This document shows, piece by piece, positions 32,001-43,608 of a DNA stretch of 53,021 bases (positions are counted from its first letter, which is position 1; each line of letters starts with the position of its first letter). A program made the position numbers and the translations under genes. Source of the stretch: Mastigamoeba balamuthi. Taxonomy: Eukaryota; Evosea; Mastigamoebida; Mastigamoebidae. The stretch spans positions 184,392 to 237,412 of the forward strand of contig CACRSC010000043.1 of the NCBI GenBank assembly GCA_902651635.1, read 5' to 3'. A model generated the notes under the pieces. That model ran no database searches. It was not told where the DNA came from and saw nothing but the letters and a program-made list of their open reading frames with translations.

Positions 32001-35000
32001 TCAGCGCTTTCCTGCCAGCGAAAACACCGTCTGAGCGCCCTTGCCCTTCAGCTCGATCACCTGCGGTTCCTCGAAGCAGAACTCGCCCTCAGTAAGCTCG
32101 CGTGTCCTCGAGTCGCACAGCACTGTACCGGGCTGGGCCTTGGCCTTCAGCCTCGCAGCCTACCGACCTCGCGTCAGCAGGAACGGAAACATAGGTGCTG
32201 AGGGGCGTGCTCACCATGTTGACGGTGTCAGACCAGAGATCGTAGACCCAGTTCCGCCTCCCAACGATGCCGCCGGCGACTGGCCCAGAGCTCACGCCGA
32301 TACGGAGCTGGAGGGCGACTGAGCTGTTGAAGTACTTGCCCTTGCAGAACTGATGGAATTCGAGAGCCAACTTCAGCATCACGCGGGCGTGCATGCTATT
32401 CTCAGTTGGAATTCCGGATGCGGCCACTGTATCAAGAGTGTGAGTAATCTCATTCAAGCTACCGAGTGTCTTACTGTATGTGTCCAGGATGGTCTTTACT
32501 TTGGTTACACCACATTTCTCCGTGATTTCGTCCATTCCCTCCATAAAGCCGCTGAGGAACTCAGCCACAGACTCCGGCGGCATCTGAGTGGCCCATTCCT
32601 TGAACTTGTTGATGTCACAGAACAGAATGCTGGCCATGGCGAAGCTCTCATTTGGCAGAGAGCCCTGCTGCAGCGAGCGGAACACGTGAGGGGGGAACAG
32701 AGACTGGATGATATCCAGTGATTTTCTGAGTGCTCGTTAGGGATGGGCCAAGCCAAACGGGATCGTACTGGTGTTGAATGTCACGGGACTTGAGGAGATA
32801 GTTGACCGACTGAGCAATACGCTTCAGTTGGTCATTACCCCGAAACTGGACAGTCGCCTTCTCAGACTTGGAGGTCACGGAGATTATGGCTATCGAGAGC
32901 TTGTGCAGGCCCCTGAAAACTAGAAGCTCCATTGATATAATGCTCCCGACCAGCATGGCCACCAATATTGCCACTCCAACGCCACAGAGAAGCGAGAACA
33001 GATTTTGCTCTTGAGACAGCAGCTTGGGGTTGCGGGCAGCGAACAATACGAATCCCTTTTCTCCTCTCTGTTCAGAACTTGGGTGAGATACCATTCACCA
33101 ATCACTACCCACCAGATCCCTGAAGATGGCTCCTTCGATAGTCACTGTCGAGTTTATAAACGTGCTTCCATCGGGGCATGTGTAGTATACTCCGTCGAGG
33201 CTGCTTCTGCCATTCGTCGTCACTCTCGTCACATAATCACCTAACAAAAGAGATACTCAGACTCCAATCACACGTGCAAATGCGACCACTGTGACAGCAC
33301 GCACCTGTGACGTCTGTTCCAGGGACCACTGTATTGTCGTTGCCCCACAGCTTTGTGAGAGACCCGCGGGTACTGTCCTGCGCGTAGAGGACGCCCAGGC
33401 ACATGTTCATCATCTTTGCCATTGAGGGCAGAACCCTCGGTACCTCACGGAAGAACGCAACCCACCCAGCCACAGGAGAGTCGACTGTCAACGAGGCCGG
33501 GTACACTGACACCATTCTCACAATGTCACTGGGAGAATGGATAAGGAGATGAGCCCCCAAAGAAACGAGGCCGTACGTTACTGGATCGAAGATGAGGCCA
33601 GAGACGGCCTTACGGCCAACAAGCTGGTCCTTCAGCACGGCTATCTCCTCTGGAGAGATGTCCCTCCGTGTCGCAGAAGGGTACGAGAAGCCCACACTGT
33701 TGACGACAGTCTTGTTGAGCATGAAGAACACTCCGCCCTCGATGCGGGTGATGTCCACAATGACACCGTTGGCCCAGTACGTGCTCCAGATCCACCCGTT
33801 TGGGTCTCCGTTGGTGACATACTTGACCGTCCAGCTCTGTTTCGCCAGTGAGAACCGAGGTGTGGTGAATATAACGTGGCGTACCCAGTTCGCCCATGCA
33901 GAGGCGTCGTTGGTCAGCTCGTTGAGAACTGACTGCAGCGAATGCGAGACTCGCGTCAAGTCTGCGGTGGCTCTGTGGTCCATCAGACGCCCCGTCGTCG
34001 AGTCGAGGGCCCCGAACAGGAACCCCACGAGAGCTCCGATAGATATGGCGAGCAGAGCACCAATACCGATCACAGCGCCGAAGCGCAGCGACCTCACAAC
34101 GCGTGTAAGCAGACGCTCGCCCTTCTCCGGGATGAAGTTGATCCCGCTGTCCTCTGCCATTATCGTCAACAGTCCCGCCGAGGACAGGGACCTCTCGGAG
34201 GCTGTCTCTGTGCGCGGAGTGTCCCTGTTTCCTGTGATGACCCTCCAGCTCGCCTTGCTCCCTGTGTCATCTACGATTTCCCCAAAGGGCTCCGTCTCGA
34301 AGTGCATCTGCGTGCCCTGATCCAGAGCGTTCTTCGTCTTGGTGCAGCACAAGATTTCTCCTGGCGGAGCCGACTCCTGCAGTTGCTGGCTGAAGGTCAC
34401 TGCGGTCCGCCGTGTAAGTCTCACTGCTTCTGCTTTTTTCGTTATGCGAACCAGATGGGCCCCAGAGTTCGAAGAACCTCTTCTTGAGGCCGATCATAGC
34501 ACTGCTGCACTGTCCCGTGGCCACGCCCATCCGGAATGCGAGCGGCTGCTGGGACTCGGCCATCAGCTTACCAGAGCAGAGCCTCTGAAACTTCAGGGCG
34601 ACCGTGACTGCGGTCTGTGGTCCACTGATGTGGTCCTTGGAGATCCCACAGGCTACGACTGAGTGGAGGCGGGTCAGGATATCTCACGAGTTGATGATTG
34701 GCTCACCGTAGGCATCACCGATGGTCATCACCTTTGTAGCCCGCTCCCTGTGAACAATCTCGTCCATCTGGCTGTACAGGCCGTTGAGGAACTTGGTCAC
34801 GACTTCTGGAGCCAGCATGGATGACCTGCGAGCGGGACGTCATGGGTGAAAGTTCTGTCTTTCAATCATTACCACAGAGTGAAGTTGCAAATGTCAACAA
34901 AGAGAATCGTTGCTTCAGGGTACGTGAGGTTGTTAGACTCGTCCCGCTTGAGCCTCTCCAGCACGTCCTCCGGGAAGATGCTCCTCAGAATGTGCTCAGT

Positions 35001-36875
35001 TTGCCTGTCGAAGAAGTGCCGTAAGTCTGGTAGATGTCGGAGAGAGCTCTGTGGAGTACTCTGTCTTGCTCTCGAGAGCAGCTAGTAGCTCATTGACCGC
35101 GCGTGTCACGTTACGCAGCTCCGTCCTCCCGGTGATCTTGAGCCTCTCTCCAGCATTCTGAGATGTGCATACTAAATTAAATGCGACCGAGGTGGGGGCA
35201 CGAGGGGGCAACACACGGTGTTGGAAGAGACCCCGACTATGCGGTGGGAGAGGCCAGCGAGGATCCTGATCACAAATCCCTCCATGAGCAGGACGGTCAG
35301 GCAGAAGATCCCGAACAACGCAACACAGCAGATGATGGTCATGTAGCTGGCCACTGCAGCCCAATCTGTGAGACACGCTGAACGCCCAGGAGAGCTGCCG
35401 AGGGGCGCACTGGAGTGAACAGTAGAGGCGTCGCCCCTGATCCCCCGGACGAGGACGCGAACCCTCGGCACGCCCACCTCGTCGCTGAGAACAACTCCGG
35501 TGGCCAGATATGTGTCTCTAGTCTTGTTCGCGTTGCTCGAACACGTGAGGCGTGCCCCATCAAAGGCCGATGACGATACCACAGCATACACCACAGATTG
35601 CTCTGGAGGCGATCACAGTCAGCTCTGAATGTGTAGTGCGGAGTGACCTGGAAGATGAGAGTTCAGCTTCGCCGGCACTCCGCTCCACACCGACAGGTGC
35701 CCGAGGTTGCTCGTATCGGTCATTCTGAATGACCAGCATCAGCAGGTCAAAGGATGTGCCCGAGAACCACGGGGAAACGGCAAACGCACAGAGACACGCA
35801 GAGGTCGGCAACGTCGGCGATGCGGGGCACAGGGAGCTGAATATTCCTTGCGTAGACGAGCCACCCAACGTCCGACCCCGACCCGTCGCCGTAGCGGACG
35901 TACTCAGATTGTAGGATTACAGGGGTGTCACTGCGCGGGATGTCAGAGACAAAGCAAGAACGCCAACGCGAAGGGCGGGGTGAGCTTCTCACGTCTCGGG
36001 AATCCAGAACAGCCCGCTTGCCTCTCCAGACTGAAGCAGCTCCGCGCTTGTCTGCTTGCCGAGGGTCGGCGACGCCGTGACCACCTCCATGTTGGTGTCC
36101 CACATGATGCCGAGGATCATCTGCGAGCCGAGGGCACGGCAAATGGCTGAGAAAGGGCTGGGACCCGCTTCAGCTGCGGAACAACAGAAGGGTTCTATTT
36201 TTAGCAGTTTATTGAACCGGGGGTCCGTTCTGCAGGTGTAAAATTGAATGCCTGCTGTCAGGAGAGCAGCGCATATGGGTGCAGACAACTCGGTCACGAC
36301 GCCACGCCAGCGCTCGGGCTTCACAGCACGAAATGGCTGGCGGGGAACGACGGGTCTCACAGCACACGGTGGGGAGGACGACCCGAAATACGAACGGTCC
36401 CGTTGGGCAGGATAAGGAGGAGCGCCTCGAGGTTCTGGTAGTGGAAGTCCTCGTATATGTTTGCCCACTCGCCGCCGTTGGGGTCCTTGTGCTGCATCAA
36501 GTCGTACAGCTCGTCCTATTTATGGTCCGGTGTTCATTGCAGAACCAGCGAGCACGATGAGCGTATTTTAACAGCAGACAGCCGAGGGAAACGCACGACG
36601 AAGGCGTAGTTGATGACCTCGTTGTGTAGGGCGACTATCTGCCCGTTCAGCACGCCGTAGAAGAGCGTCGCCTCCTCAACTGCCTGGCCATGCTCCAGCT
36701 TTGCCAGCTCGTCCTCGGAGCTGACCTCGAAGACCACAGCTGCAACCACGACGGCGGCAGCCATCAGGGCGAACAGGGCCGCCACGAGGTGCACCCTCAT
36801 ATGGCGGGCGACCGAGCACCACCACTGAGAGCCGCGCAGGGGCTCGAGGAGAGATGCTGAAGGACTTCCCTTCAT
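32001..36875 (-). CDS. tandem receptor-type class III nucleotide cyclase: (TM-sensor-TM-HAMP-cyclase) x2
   Basis: Eighteen exons sum to 3924 nt, giving 1307 aa: 36875-36597, 36515-36396, 36336-36252, 36173-35993, 35930-35790, 35724-35648, 35602-35411, 35365-35217, 35157-35060, 35004-34873, 34825-34707, 34658-34452, 34399-33305, 33240-33113, 33067-32769, 32725-32475, 32426-32215 and 32159-32001. TM segments lie near 28-49, 365-388, 698-722 and 1026-1048, and each TM pair brackets a large extracellular region (CHASE4-like). HAMP-like linkers follow TM2 and TM4. Cyclase domain 1 has ILFVDICNFT and KVMTIGDAY. Domain 2 has ILFCDINKF, KVKTILDTYMAASGIP, LRIGVSSGPV and LWSDTVNMAARL, and ends KGKG..TVF. 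The Lys and Asp specificity positions point to ATP, so cAMP is likely. It ends 104 bp from the convergent gene. Intron 36251-36174 begins GC and is in frame, so it may be coding. Confidence 0.88.
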
Positions 36876-37388
36876 TTGACAGCTGCGAAGCAATGTTATT
36901 TCTGATTGGATATCCGAGACCGGATAGTGCTCTGCAATTTCAATGGGGCCGGCCGTGTGCTTTGCCGATGTGCAAAGGACATTCGTCTTTGATATCCGAG
37001 TGTTCGTCCGACATGGACAATTGAGGGTACATATCCGCAGAAACCTTCGACGTCTTCCATCCTCACTCCACTTGTACCTGCCCATCATACGAGGCGAAGA
37101 AGAGGCGAAGCCTCATTCGCGCTGGACGGCAAACGCGAGAGGCGGAATTTTCCAAGCCCATTTTGGAGGTATGCGACGAAACAACACTCACTGAAGGAAG
37201 AAAATGAATACGGCGAGACAGCGTTACCTCAACTGTTACCATCCTGCGCAATCCAGATATCGGGCCTGATTGTGCTTACGAAGCCTCAGAAGGACCAAAG
37301 GAGAGAAGTACTGCCGCAAGGCGATTTCAGCCGATACCGAAATCCAGTAACGGAGATTTGCAAATAAATCCTTGAGGAGGGCGGCCCA
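36876..37388. other. upstream region of the cyclase gene
   Basis: The frame stays open upstream to 37088, but I start the cyclase at 36875, just before its first TM segment. No other gene is visible here. Confidence 0.4.
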
Positions 37389-37905
37389 ATGGGAGGACGC
37401 CTCCCTTCTGGAGGGCATCTCTGTTCAGTGGTGGCTTATCCACTGCAACCCCCACTGCTTATGTTCGTCCTCCCTCTGTGTCTTGATGTGGTACATACCG
37501 TGGTGATGGGCATTCCGCAACTCCTTCAGCTAAGTAGTGCTAAAAGAGGCTATGCAACAATCTGTCTCGCAGCAAGCACAGTTCATGTGCACATGGCCAT
37601 TGACATGGGGTCACCTGCTAGGGGCTCTGTACAAGCACCAGCTGACTGAGACAGCAGCAGCACTTGCCATTTTGGGATATGGTTTTCTGCTGCGCTGGTC
37701 AGCGGCTCTGGATGTATGGACAGGTATCTCATCCATCACTTCAGGGTAGAGTGGTTGCTTCAGGCTTCATCTGGCACGTTCAAAGAACCCAGAGGTGTAT
37801 TGCATGGTTTCCCCCCAGAGAAAATGCCAGAACACAGTTCCTTGGCTAGAAACGGTGTCATTGAATCTCAGCAGGAGGAGCGCAGACCTCAGACGTTGTC
37901 TTAAC
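37389..37905 (+). mobile_element. possible decayed tyrosine-recombinase (DIRS-like) fragment
   Basis: This stretch is less GC-rich than its neighbours. A frame at 37537-37749 contains WGHLLGALYKHQL and AAALAILGYGFLLRWSAAL, which recall the tyrosine recombinase of DIRS-type retroelements (P..L...L, then LGF.GFLR.SE). Frames before and after are broken by stops. If right, it is a small dead fragment lying between two host genes. The match is by eye and weak. Confidence 0.3.
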
Positions 37906-38350
37906 ACTATTTATTGCGCAGTTGTCCCTGTCTGCTCAATGAACCACCCCCACGAGCATTGCAAGGCACTACTCAAGGGCGAGACGCGTTCAACGCCTCT
38001 CACACTTCGGTGCGCGGTGAGAGAAGCTGCGAAAGAACCGCTGCACCCACGGCGTAGAGTCGCCTCAGCTTTTGGTGGTGGGGGAACTTGGACGGCGGAG
38101 AGAACGTCACCTGATCCTGCCTCAGATGCGCTGCAAGAGAGCAAGGCCTCTGGCGAGAGGGTGCTTCACACCGTTGTCGCCTTCAGAGGCAAAAAAGCCG
38201 TTGGCTGGTTTTTCAGAGATTCGTTGCGTTTCCGGCAGCTGACGTTTTCCCGAATCCACAGCCCAACCGCCGGGTTTCATGGATAAAAAACGGCTGCCTT
38301 AGATCGCAGTTCAATCACCACAAAAACCTTCAGAAGCAATAGAGCATAGC
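37906..38350. other. spacer upstream of the protease gene
   Basis: No gene is visible. It contains the TATA-like element at 38283 close to the protease start. Confidence 0.45.
38283..38290 (+). promoter_or_regulatory. TATA-like box of the protease gene
   Basis: ATAAAAAA lies 61 bp before the ATG at 38351, similar in word and spacing to the actin element at 10271. Confidence 0.5.
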
Positions 38351-41117
38351 ATGCACGCCACTGCTGTCGTCGCCGTGCTGTGTGGGGCGGCTCTGCTGAC
38401 GCTGTCCTGCGACAAGCACTGCCAGTTTGTACGGGATCGTCCTGATCCCTCGAATTTGCGTTCTCACAGCGGACGGACTCGCACACAACGCAGGACAAAT
38501 TCAAGCTAGAGTTCGGTAGGGTATACAGCTCTCCACAAGAAGGTACACGCACCATGCCACTGCGCATTGTACTCTGACAGACCTATGTCGCGGCCATGTC
38601 ATTTATCTCCCAGAGGCCAGGCGCTTTGAATTCTTCTCCGCAAAGTTGGACAAGATCGGAAAGCTCAACGCAGAGATGCCATCTGCCACTTTCGGGGTCA
38701 ATCAGGCACGCCAGCTGCTATCGCGATGATACAGCATGCTCACAAAAGAGCACAGTTCTCCGATATGTCGGAGGATGAGTTCGCAGCCAAGTACCTTAAC
38801 AGCCGTTAGTCCACATTTCACCCCTATCCTCTCTCAACCGCCAACCACCGCGGGCGTGAAGGTGTGGCCGAAATGTTCCACAATGTGGAGACCAGCCCGG
38901 CCCCTGACGAGCCGTCGATCAAGCGGGCGGACATCCCCGAGTCCTACAAGTCCCCGTACACGACCCCCGTCCAGAACCAGGGTGGCTGCGGCAGCTGCTG
39001 GGCATTCTCCACGATGGGCGTCGTCGAGGCAGCGTGGAAGAAGGCGACTGGCACGACCGAGCATTTTGCTCCTCAGATGCTCGTCGACTGCAACCTCGGC
39101 GGCACGTGCAGCGGCGGTTGGCCCTCCTCTGCTCTGAACTACCTGGTCAAGTACACCAAGCAGGGTGGCGGAGCAATGAGGGAGTCCGACTACCCCTACA
39201 CTGCCCGCAACGGAAAGTGCAAGTACAGCGCCACCATGGGGGTCGGCAAGATTGACAGCTACTTCTCGGTCAAGTTCAATGAGGCCACCGGCGGCATCGA
39301 TGCGAGCCTCATGAAGTACGGACCGCTGTCGATCTGCCTCGACGCCAACACCCTCGACAGCTACCGCAGTGGCATCGTTACCGACAGTGCGTCCCACTTC
39401 GGACACGCAAGCACGCCGTACACAAACTCACGAGTCTGGTCAACGCTCAGCCAACGTGTGCCGGCAGGGAGTCAACCACGCGGTGCTGCTGACGGGCTGG
39501 GGCACTCAGAACGGGCAGAAGTACTGGATCGTCAAGAACAGCTGGGGAACAAGTTGGGGAGAGTCGGGCTACTTCCGCATCGTGCGCGGCAAGGGGGCGT
39601 GCCTGATGACCCAAGAGCTGGCCTTTGGCGCAACAAGCCCATCATCCAGCTCAGATAGCGAAGCGAAGAGCAGCTCCAAGAAATTGAGCTCTTCCCACGC
39701 GTGCGTACCAACCAAAACGTGCGGATCACGCGTTTGCGGGTCTCTCGACAACGGCTGCGGGGCGATGATCAAGTGCGGGTCCTGCGGCGTCAACCAGGTC
39801 TGCAAGGCAGACGGCACCTGCAAAGACGTCAACCGTCTCGACTGGTCCGAGGTCCCTACACCGTCGGTGGAGTACTTCACGCAATCGACCACGAACGGAA
39901 ACTTGCGCATCTCGACGTCGGGAAGCTCGGACACTGACCGCTTCATGGCGTGGAACTCATCCAGCACACTGGCCAGTGCAACATGGACGTCTTTCTCCAT
40001 GATGACTCTGGCGCAGAGCGCGGGAACGATGGGCCTGGGCATGCGCCTGGGACAGATACAGAACGTGGCAGATGGGATCTACTTCAAGGTCGCGCTCAAT
40101 CTCAGAGGTCTCTCCAACTTCTACTTGTAAGTTGCCTTTCGCACAGGTGGCTGGTCTAATGGAGGAATTTGTAGTGCCGTGAAGAGAGGTTCTGCTGTCG
40201 CACAGGAAACGCTGGTTGCCTCTGTGTCGTATCCCACAAACAGATGGGTTAACCTGACTGCTCTATTTGCGAGGTCCGGCTCCAACGTCGTTGCATGGCC
40301 TTTCATCGATGGCCTGGCAATCAGCAAGAAGAACTTCTCCGTCCCCCTAGCGCAGTTTCCGAGATTGGGGCGCTGTTTCGTCGTGGCCAGCGGGTCCAAC
40401 AAGCACTTCTACGCACCCAAGCTCGTCACCCGCACGTCGGCCCGCGTGAAGCTGGGAGCGTGCCTGCAGACGTCCGAGTGGGCAGCGCAGGTGTCGAGGC
40501 TGCTCACCATCCCCCAGAAGGCCGTGCTGGACGTGCAGGGGTCCGGCAAGTGCGAGTCCGAGGACAACGCGGTGGACACGCACTTCACCGAGTTCACCTT
40601 CACCCTGCAGGACACCAACGAGAGCTCGGGGCTCACCAGGAGGGGCGCCGCGGCCACCGCCGAGGAGGCCACGGGCACCCCGGGGAAGAAGAGGGAGGTG
40701 GTGGCGCCCGAGGCGGCGGCGGGCACGCCGGGCATGATGTCGGCGGACATGGTGGAGCGGCTGGAGGCGCTCATCGGCGAGGGCACGCTGGCCCCCGTCG
40801 GCATCGACGTCGTGAGCTTCGCTGTCGTGGACACCGCCCTCGAGGGCACTGCCGCGGCGGCCGCGGCAACGGCGGGGCTGACAGCGGGGGCGATCGTGGG
40901 CATCGCGGTGGGGGGAGCGGCAGGGGCGGCGGCAGTGGCAGGGGCGGCAGTGGGGACGGGGGTGTACCTGAAGAAGAGGAGGGGCCAGCGGGCCGAGGAG
41001 GGCAAGCAGGAGGCGTTCGAGCCCGAGAGGAAGATGGCGGGCAAGGGCGTTGACGTGATGAACGACGGGGTGAAGCACTCGAGCATCACCGGACGCGCGC
41101 CACCGGTGGCCGTGTGA
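38351..41117 (+). CDS. papain-family cysteine protease with Cys-rich, lectin-like and transmembrane C-terminal extension
   Basis: Seven exons: 38351-38428, 38470-38542, 38614-38705, 38756-38804, 38862-39386, 39451-40126 and 40175-41117. They sum to 2436 nt, giving 811 aa. Signal peptide at 1-20. The I29 propeptide carries EEARRFEFF and [11 protein letters not shown]. The mature domain has catalytic Cys in [13 protein letters not shown], His in [11 protein letters not shown] and Asn in [15 protein letters not shown]. Past residue about 340 come a Ser/Lys linker and a Cys-rich module ([19 protein letters not shown]). Then a beta-rich region with RWVNLTALF and WPFIDGLAI (ConA/LamG-like) runs to a long Ala/Gly hydrophobic helix (about 745-770) followed by KKRR. 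So the protease is probably held in the surface or lysosomal membrane with a short cytosolic tail. Intron 38706-38755 must start with GC to give the conserved NQ|FSDM. Confidence 0.92.
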
Positions 41118-41243
41118 GGAGTGCTGGCACCACCTTTCCGAAGCATGAGGGTACCAACCCCTCAGCTGCCTGTTGTTGTCAAACCTCCGATCATGTCAAT
41201 ACAGCACTAAAGTCCATGGAGTAACTGTTGTAATATTTGTGAG
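41118..41243. other. 3' flank of protease gene; composition begins to fall
   Basis: Short spacer after the protease stop codon, where base composition drops from GC-rich to near balanced. No feature is called. Confidence 0.4.
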
Positions 41244-42468
41244 TTGCTTGCAGAGCTACATCATGAAGGAACATTCAGTGTGATGGCACAAAACGAGTCG
41301 AGCACTGCAGGAAATCCTCTAATATCTGAGAGAAGGCGGTTGGGAGTGCTGATGCCAGGCACGACTCTTTTGAGTTTTGAGTTTGTTGGTTATACCGACA
41401 CTGTGCCTTTCGGCCCTCCCTTCGCCACACCCAGCCCGTTCATTTACCCCACCCCAGCCACCTATGGCCGAGCCCACGAGATTCCCTGGACTGCGCAGCT
41501 TCTCAAGGGATTGTTGCGCAGTTGGCTCACGCATCGCGAAACCGGCGTGTTGGTTCGAGGGTCACTGGAAGAAATACGGTGCACCCTTCTCCTGGTCCCG
41601 TGCCAGGTGCTCCACGACTTATGCCAGGCTCGTGGCCTCCAGCCACCATGCACGAAGGCAGGAATCGTGTGGGCCCTTCTAGAGGACCCCCGATGACTGG
41701 GCTATGGACTTTCGCGCAAGCAGTTTTTGCCTACGTGGAATTCACATACAACCTCGCACCGAAGCAGGCTGGGCAAGGTGGGAGTGATGACGACGTCGCT
41801 ATGGACAGTAGAGGGAACACTGACAATGGGACCGAGGATGACAGGACTGAGGACGACGGGGCCGAGTAAGAAGGGGCCGAGAACGACGGGACAGAGGACG
41901 AAGGACCTGATGATGACAAGGACAGGAGGGCAGGACACCCAGCACACCAAGAAGGACTGCAGGACGAGTCGCCTCAGAAGGGCACCCCCTGAACCAGACT
42001 CAGATGGGGAGCGCCCCCTGAAGCGACCAGTGGCAGGGCGTGTGGGTCGGGAAGGGGCATCCTGGACCTCATTTGGGAGCCAGTCATGCAGAAGCAGCTC
42101 AAGCGCATGCCCATCCATCTGAGGGTGGCCACCCTGAGGATGGACCACAGGCAGCTCGCACACTGCTGCAGGCCCTTGCAACCTCTGATGTGCACATCTA
42201 TAACAAACTGCAGATCCTGGGAATGCCACAAATGGCCATGCAGAACGCACTCCTGCTGACAGGGCTGCTGGGAACGTCATCCAGTAGGGTGTACAAGACT
42301 GCAAGTGCATTTGCCAACAACACGGGGCACATAGTATCAACCCCAGGGGTAGCGGGCATGGGGCTCTCCTCCAACTTCTTCAACACCATGGAAAATCAAG
42401 ACCCTGTTTTGTCACAGGTAACTGCTGAGCTTATTCCTTTCACTGCACGTCGAGCACGTTTACGTGTC

Positions 42469-42970
42469 GTAGCGGATCCAGTTCCGCTACGCAGTGCTAC
42501 GCATGCTCCGCTATGTAGTGTAGCGGAAGTGAATTTCAGCAGCGGTGCATAGCGGCACCTGTGTAGCTGAGCGTAGCGGAGGTATCTCCGCTATGCAGCA
42601 TAGCGAGGTGCATGTAGCAATGCGTAGCGGAGGTACCTCCGCTACACACTGCCACGCAGGCTCCGCTACACCGCGTAGCGAAGGTACCTCTGCTACATGG
42701 CGTAGCAAAGGCACCTTCGCTACACAGAGTAGTGAAGGTGCTGCCGCTACGCATTGCTACATATGCTCCGCTACGATGCATAGCGGAGGTACCTCCACTA
42801 CATGGCGTAGCGAAGACAGGTGTAGCGGCATGTAGCGATGGGTGAATCCGCTACACTGCGTAGCGGAGCCAATGTAGCAATGTGTTGCGGAGGGTGATCC
42901 GCTACACAGTGCAGCAAAGGTATGTGTAGCAGTGCGTAGCGGAAATAATTGCGTAGCTAAGTGTAGCGGA
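42469..42970. repeat. array of alternating inverted repeats of GTAGCGGA / TCCGCTAC
   Basis: About 500 bp is made largely of the 8-mer GTAGCGGA and its complement TCCGCTAC, exact at least a dozen times and with one-base variants (tagcgaa, tagcaaa, ccactac) many more. Adjacent opposite copies form near-perfect palindromes, for example one around 42626-42647 centred on GGTACC. Spacers such as gcatgct, cacactgc and atggc vary. It is not a simple tandem repeat, because orientation alternates. It sits inside the decayed gag-like region. Confidence 0.9.
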
Positions 42971-43018
42971 AGCCTGAGGATGAGCAGCCTAGATTTTGCC
43001 TGCTGGCTGATTTGCACT

Positions 43019-43019
43019 N
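43019..43019. other. ambiguous base (N)
   Basis: The only undetermined base in the window. It lies 49 bp after the palindromic array and may mark a difficult assembly point. Confidence 0.95.
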
Positions 43020-43608
43020 AACATGAAGGCAAGTTTGAAGAGAACTGCTTTAAGTGCAGCAAGCTGGGTCATTATACTGCCAACTGTGATGCTGAAGCAC
43101 CAAAAGATGATTGACTCAAGGGGAAGAGAAGAAGGAAGAAGCACCCATTATGAAGATTGACTTTGATCATATACTGCTGACATTGCAACAGGAGAGTATA
43201 TCTGAGAGCTGTTCAAGCTTCACTTCCCCTGTACCATCAGCCAGGTTTCCATATCGAAAGTCAAAGCAGAGGCGTTTCCTCCTATCTGTGTCTGCAACAT
43301 GAAGTTCACAGATAATACAAGGCCAGTCATATACTGTGCCACCATCTTCATGGTGTATGGCTGTATTGCTCCTATGGCTCACAGAGCCTCAATCTCTGCT
43401 GAGATCATGTCTTATGTTCAAAGCATGATGGTGCATTCAGAAATGCAGCTGGTACCAGGTATATCAGCTCATTTCAAAAGGAAATTCCATTTTGCAGCCA
43501 TTGTGCAGCCTCAGGGTCTTCATTCTCAAAGAGGTTTGCAAATGCCTGAAGACAATCTGCAGGTCATGATTTCCCTCTGCATACATCATCAACTCTGAGT
43601 GTTCTTGC

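Larger units (their letters stand above)
41244..43114 (+). mobile_element. decayed gag-like region with SAP-like motif and zinc knuckle
   Basis: A frame at 41244-41696 ends with LHDLCQARGLQPPCTKAGIV, which looks like a SAP DNA-binding motif. A second frame (42040-42430) has a leucine-rich helical stretch. After the palindrome array, 43046-43087 encodes a retroviral-type CCHC knuckle, CFKCSKLGHYTANC (C-x2-C-x4-H-x4-C). Frames between are broken. Such a set fits the gag part of a retroelement, but I cannot assign a family or its ends. An N at 43019 lies in the last frame. Confidence 0.4.

Noticed and set aside
32160-32220. Loss of the catalytic Arg in cyclase domain 2
   Set aside because: The unspliced frame lacks it, but the GTGAGC donor after VNM and the acceptor at 32160 restore VNMAAR and the expected C-terminal KGKG region.
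34424-34451. A 28-nt intron in cyclase domain 1
   Set aside because: Using the next in-phase acceptor (34400) gives 52 nt and lets the LWG...LQE segment align with cyclases residue for residue.
42469-42970. CRISPR array
   Set aside because: Repeats alternate in orientation and spacers are too short and irregular; the genome is eukaryotic.
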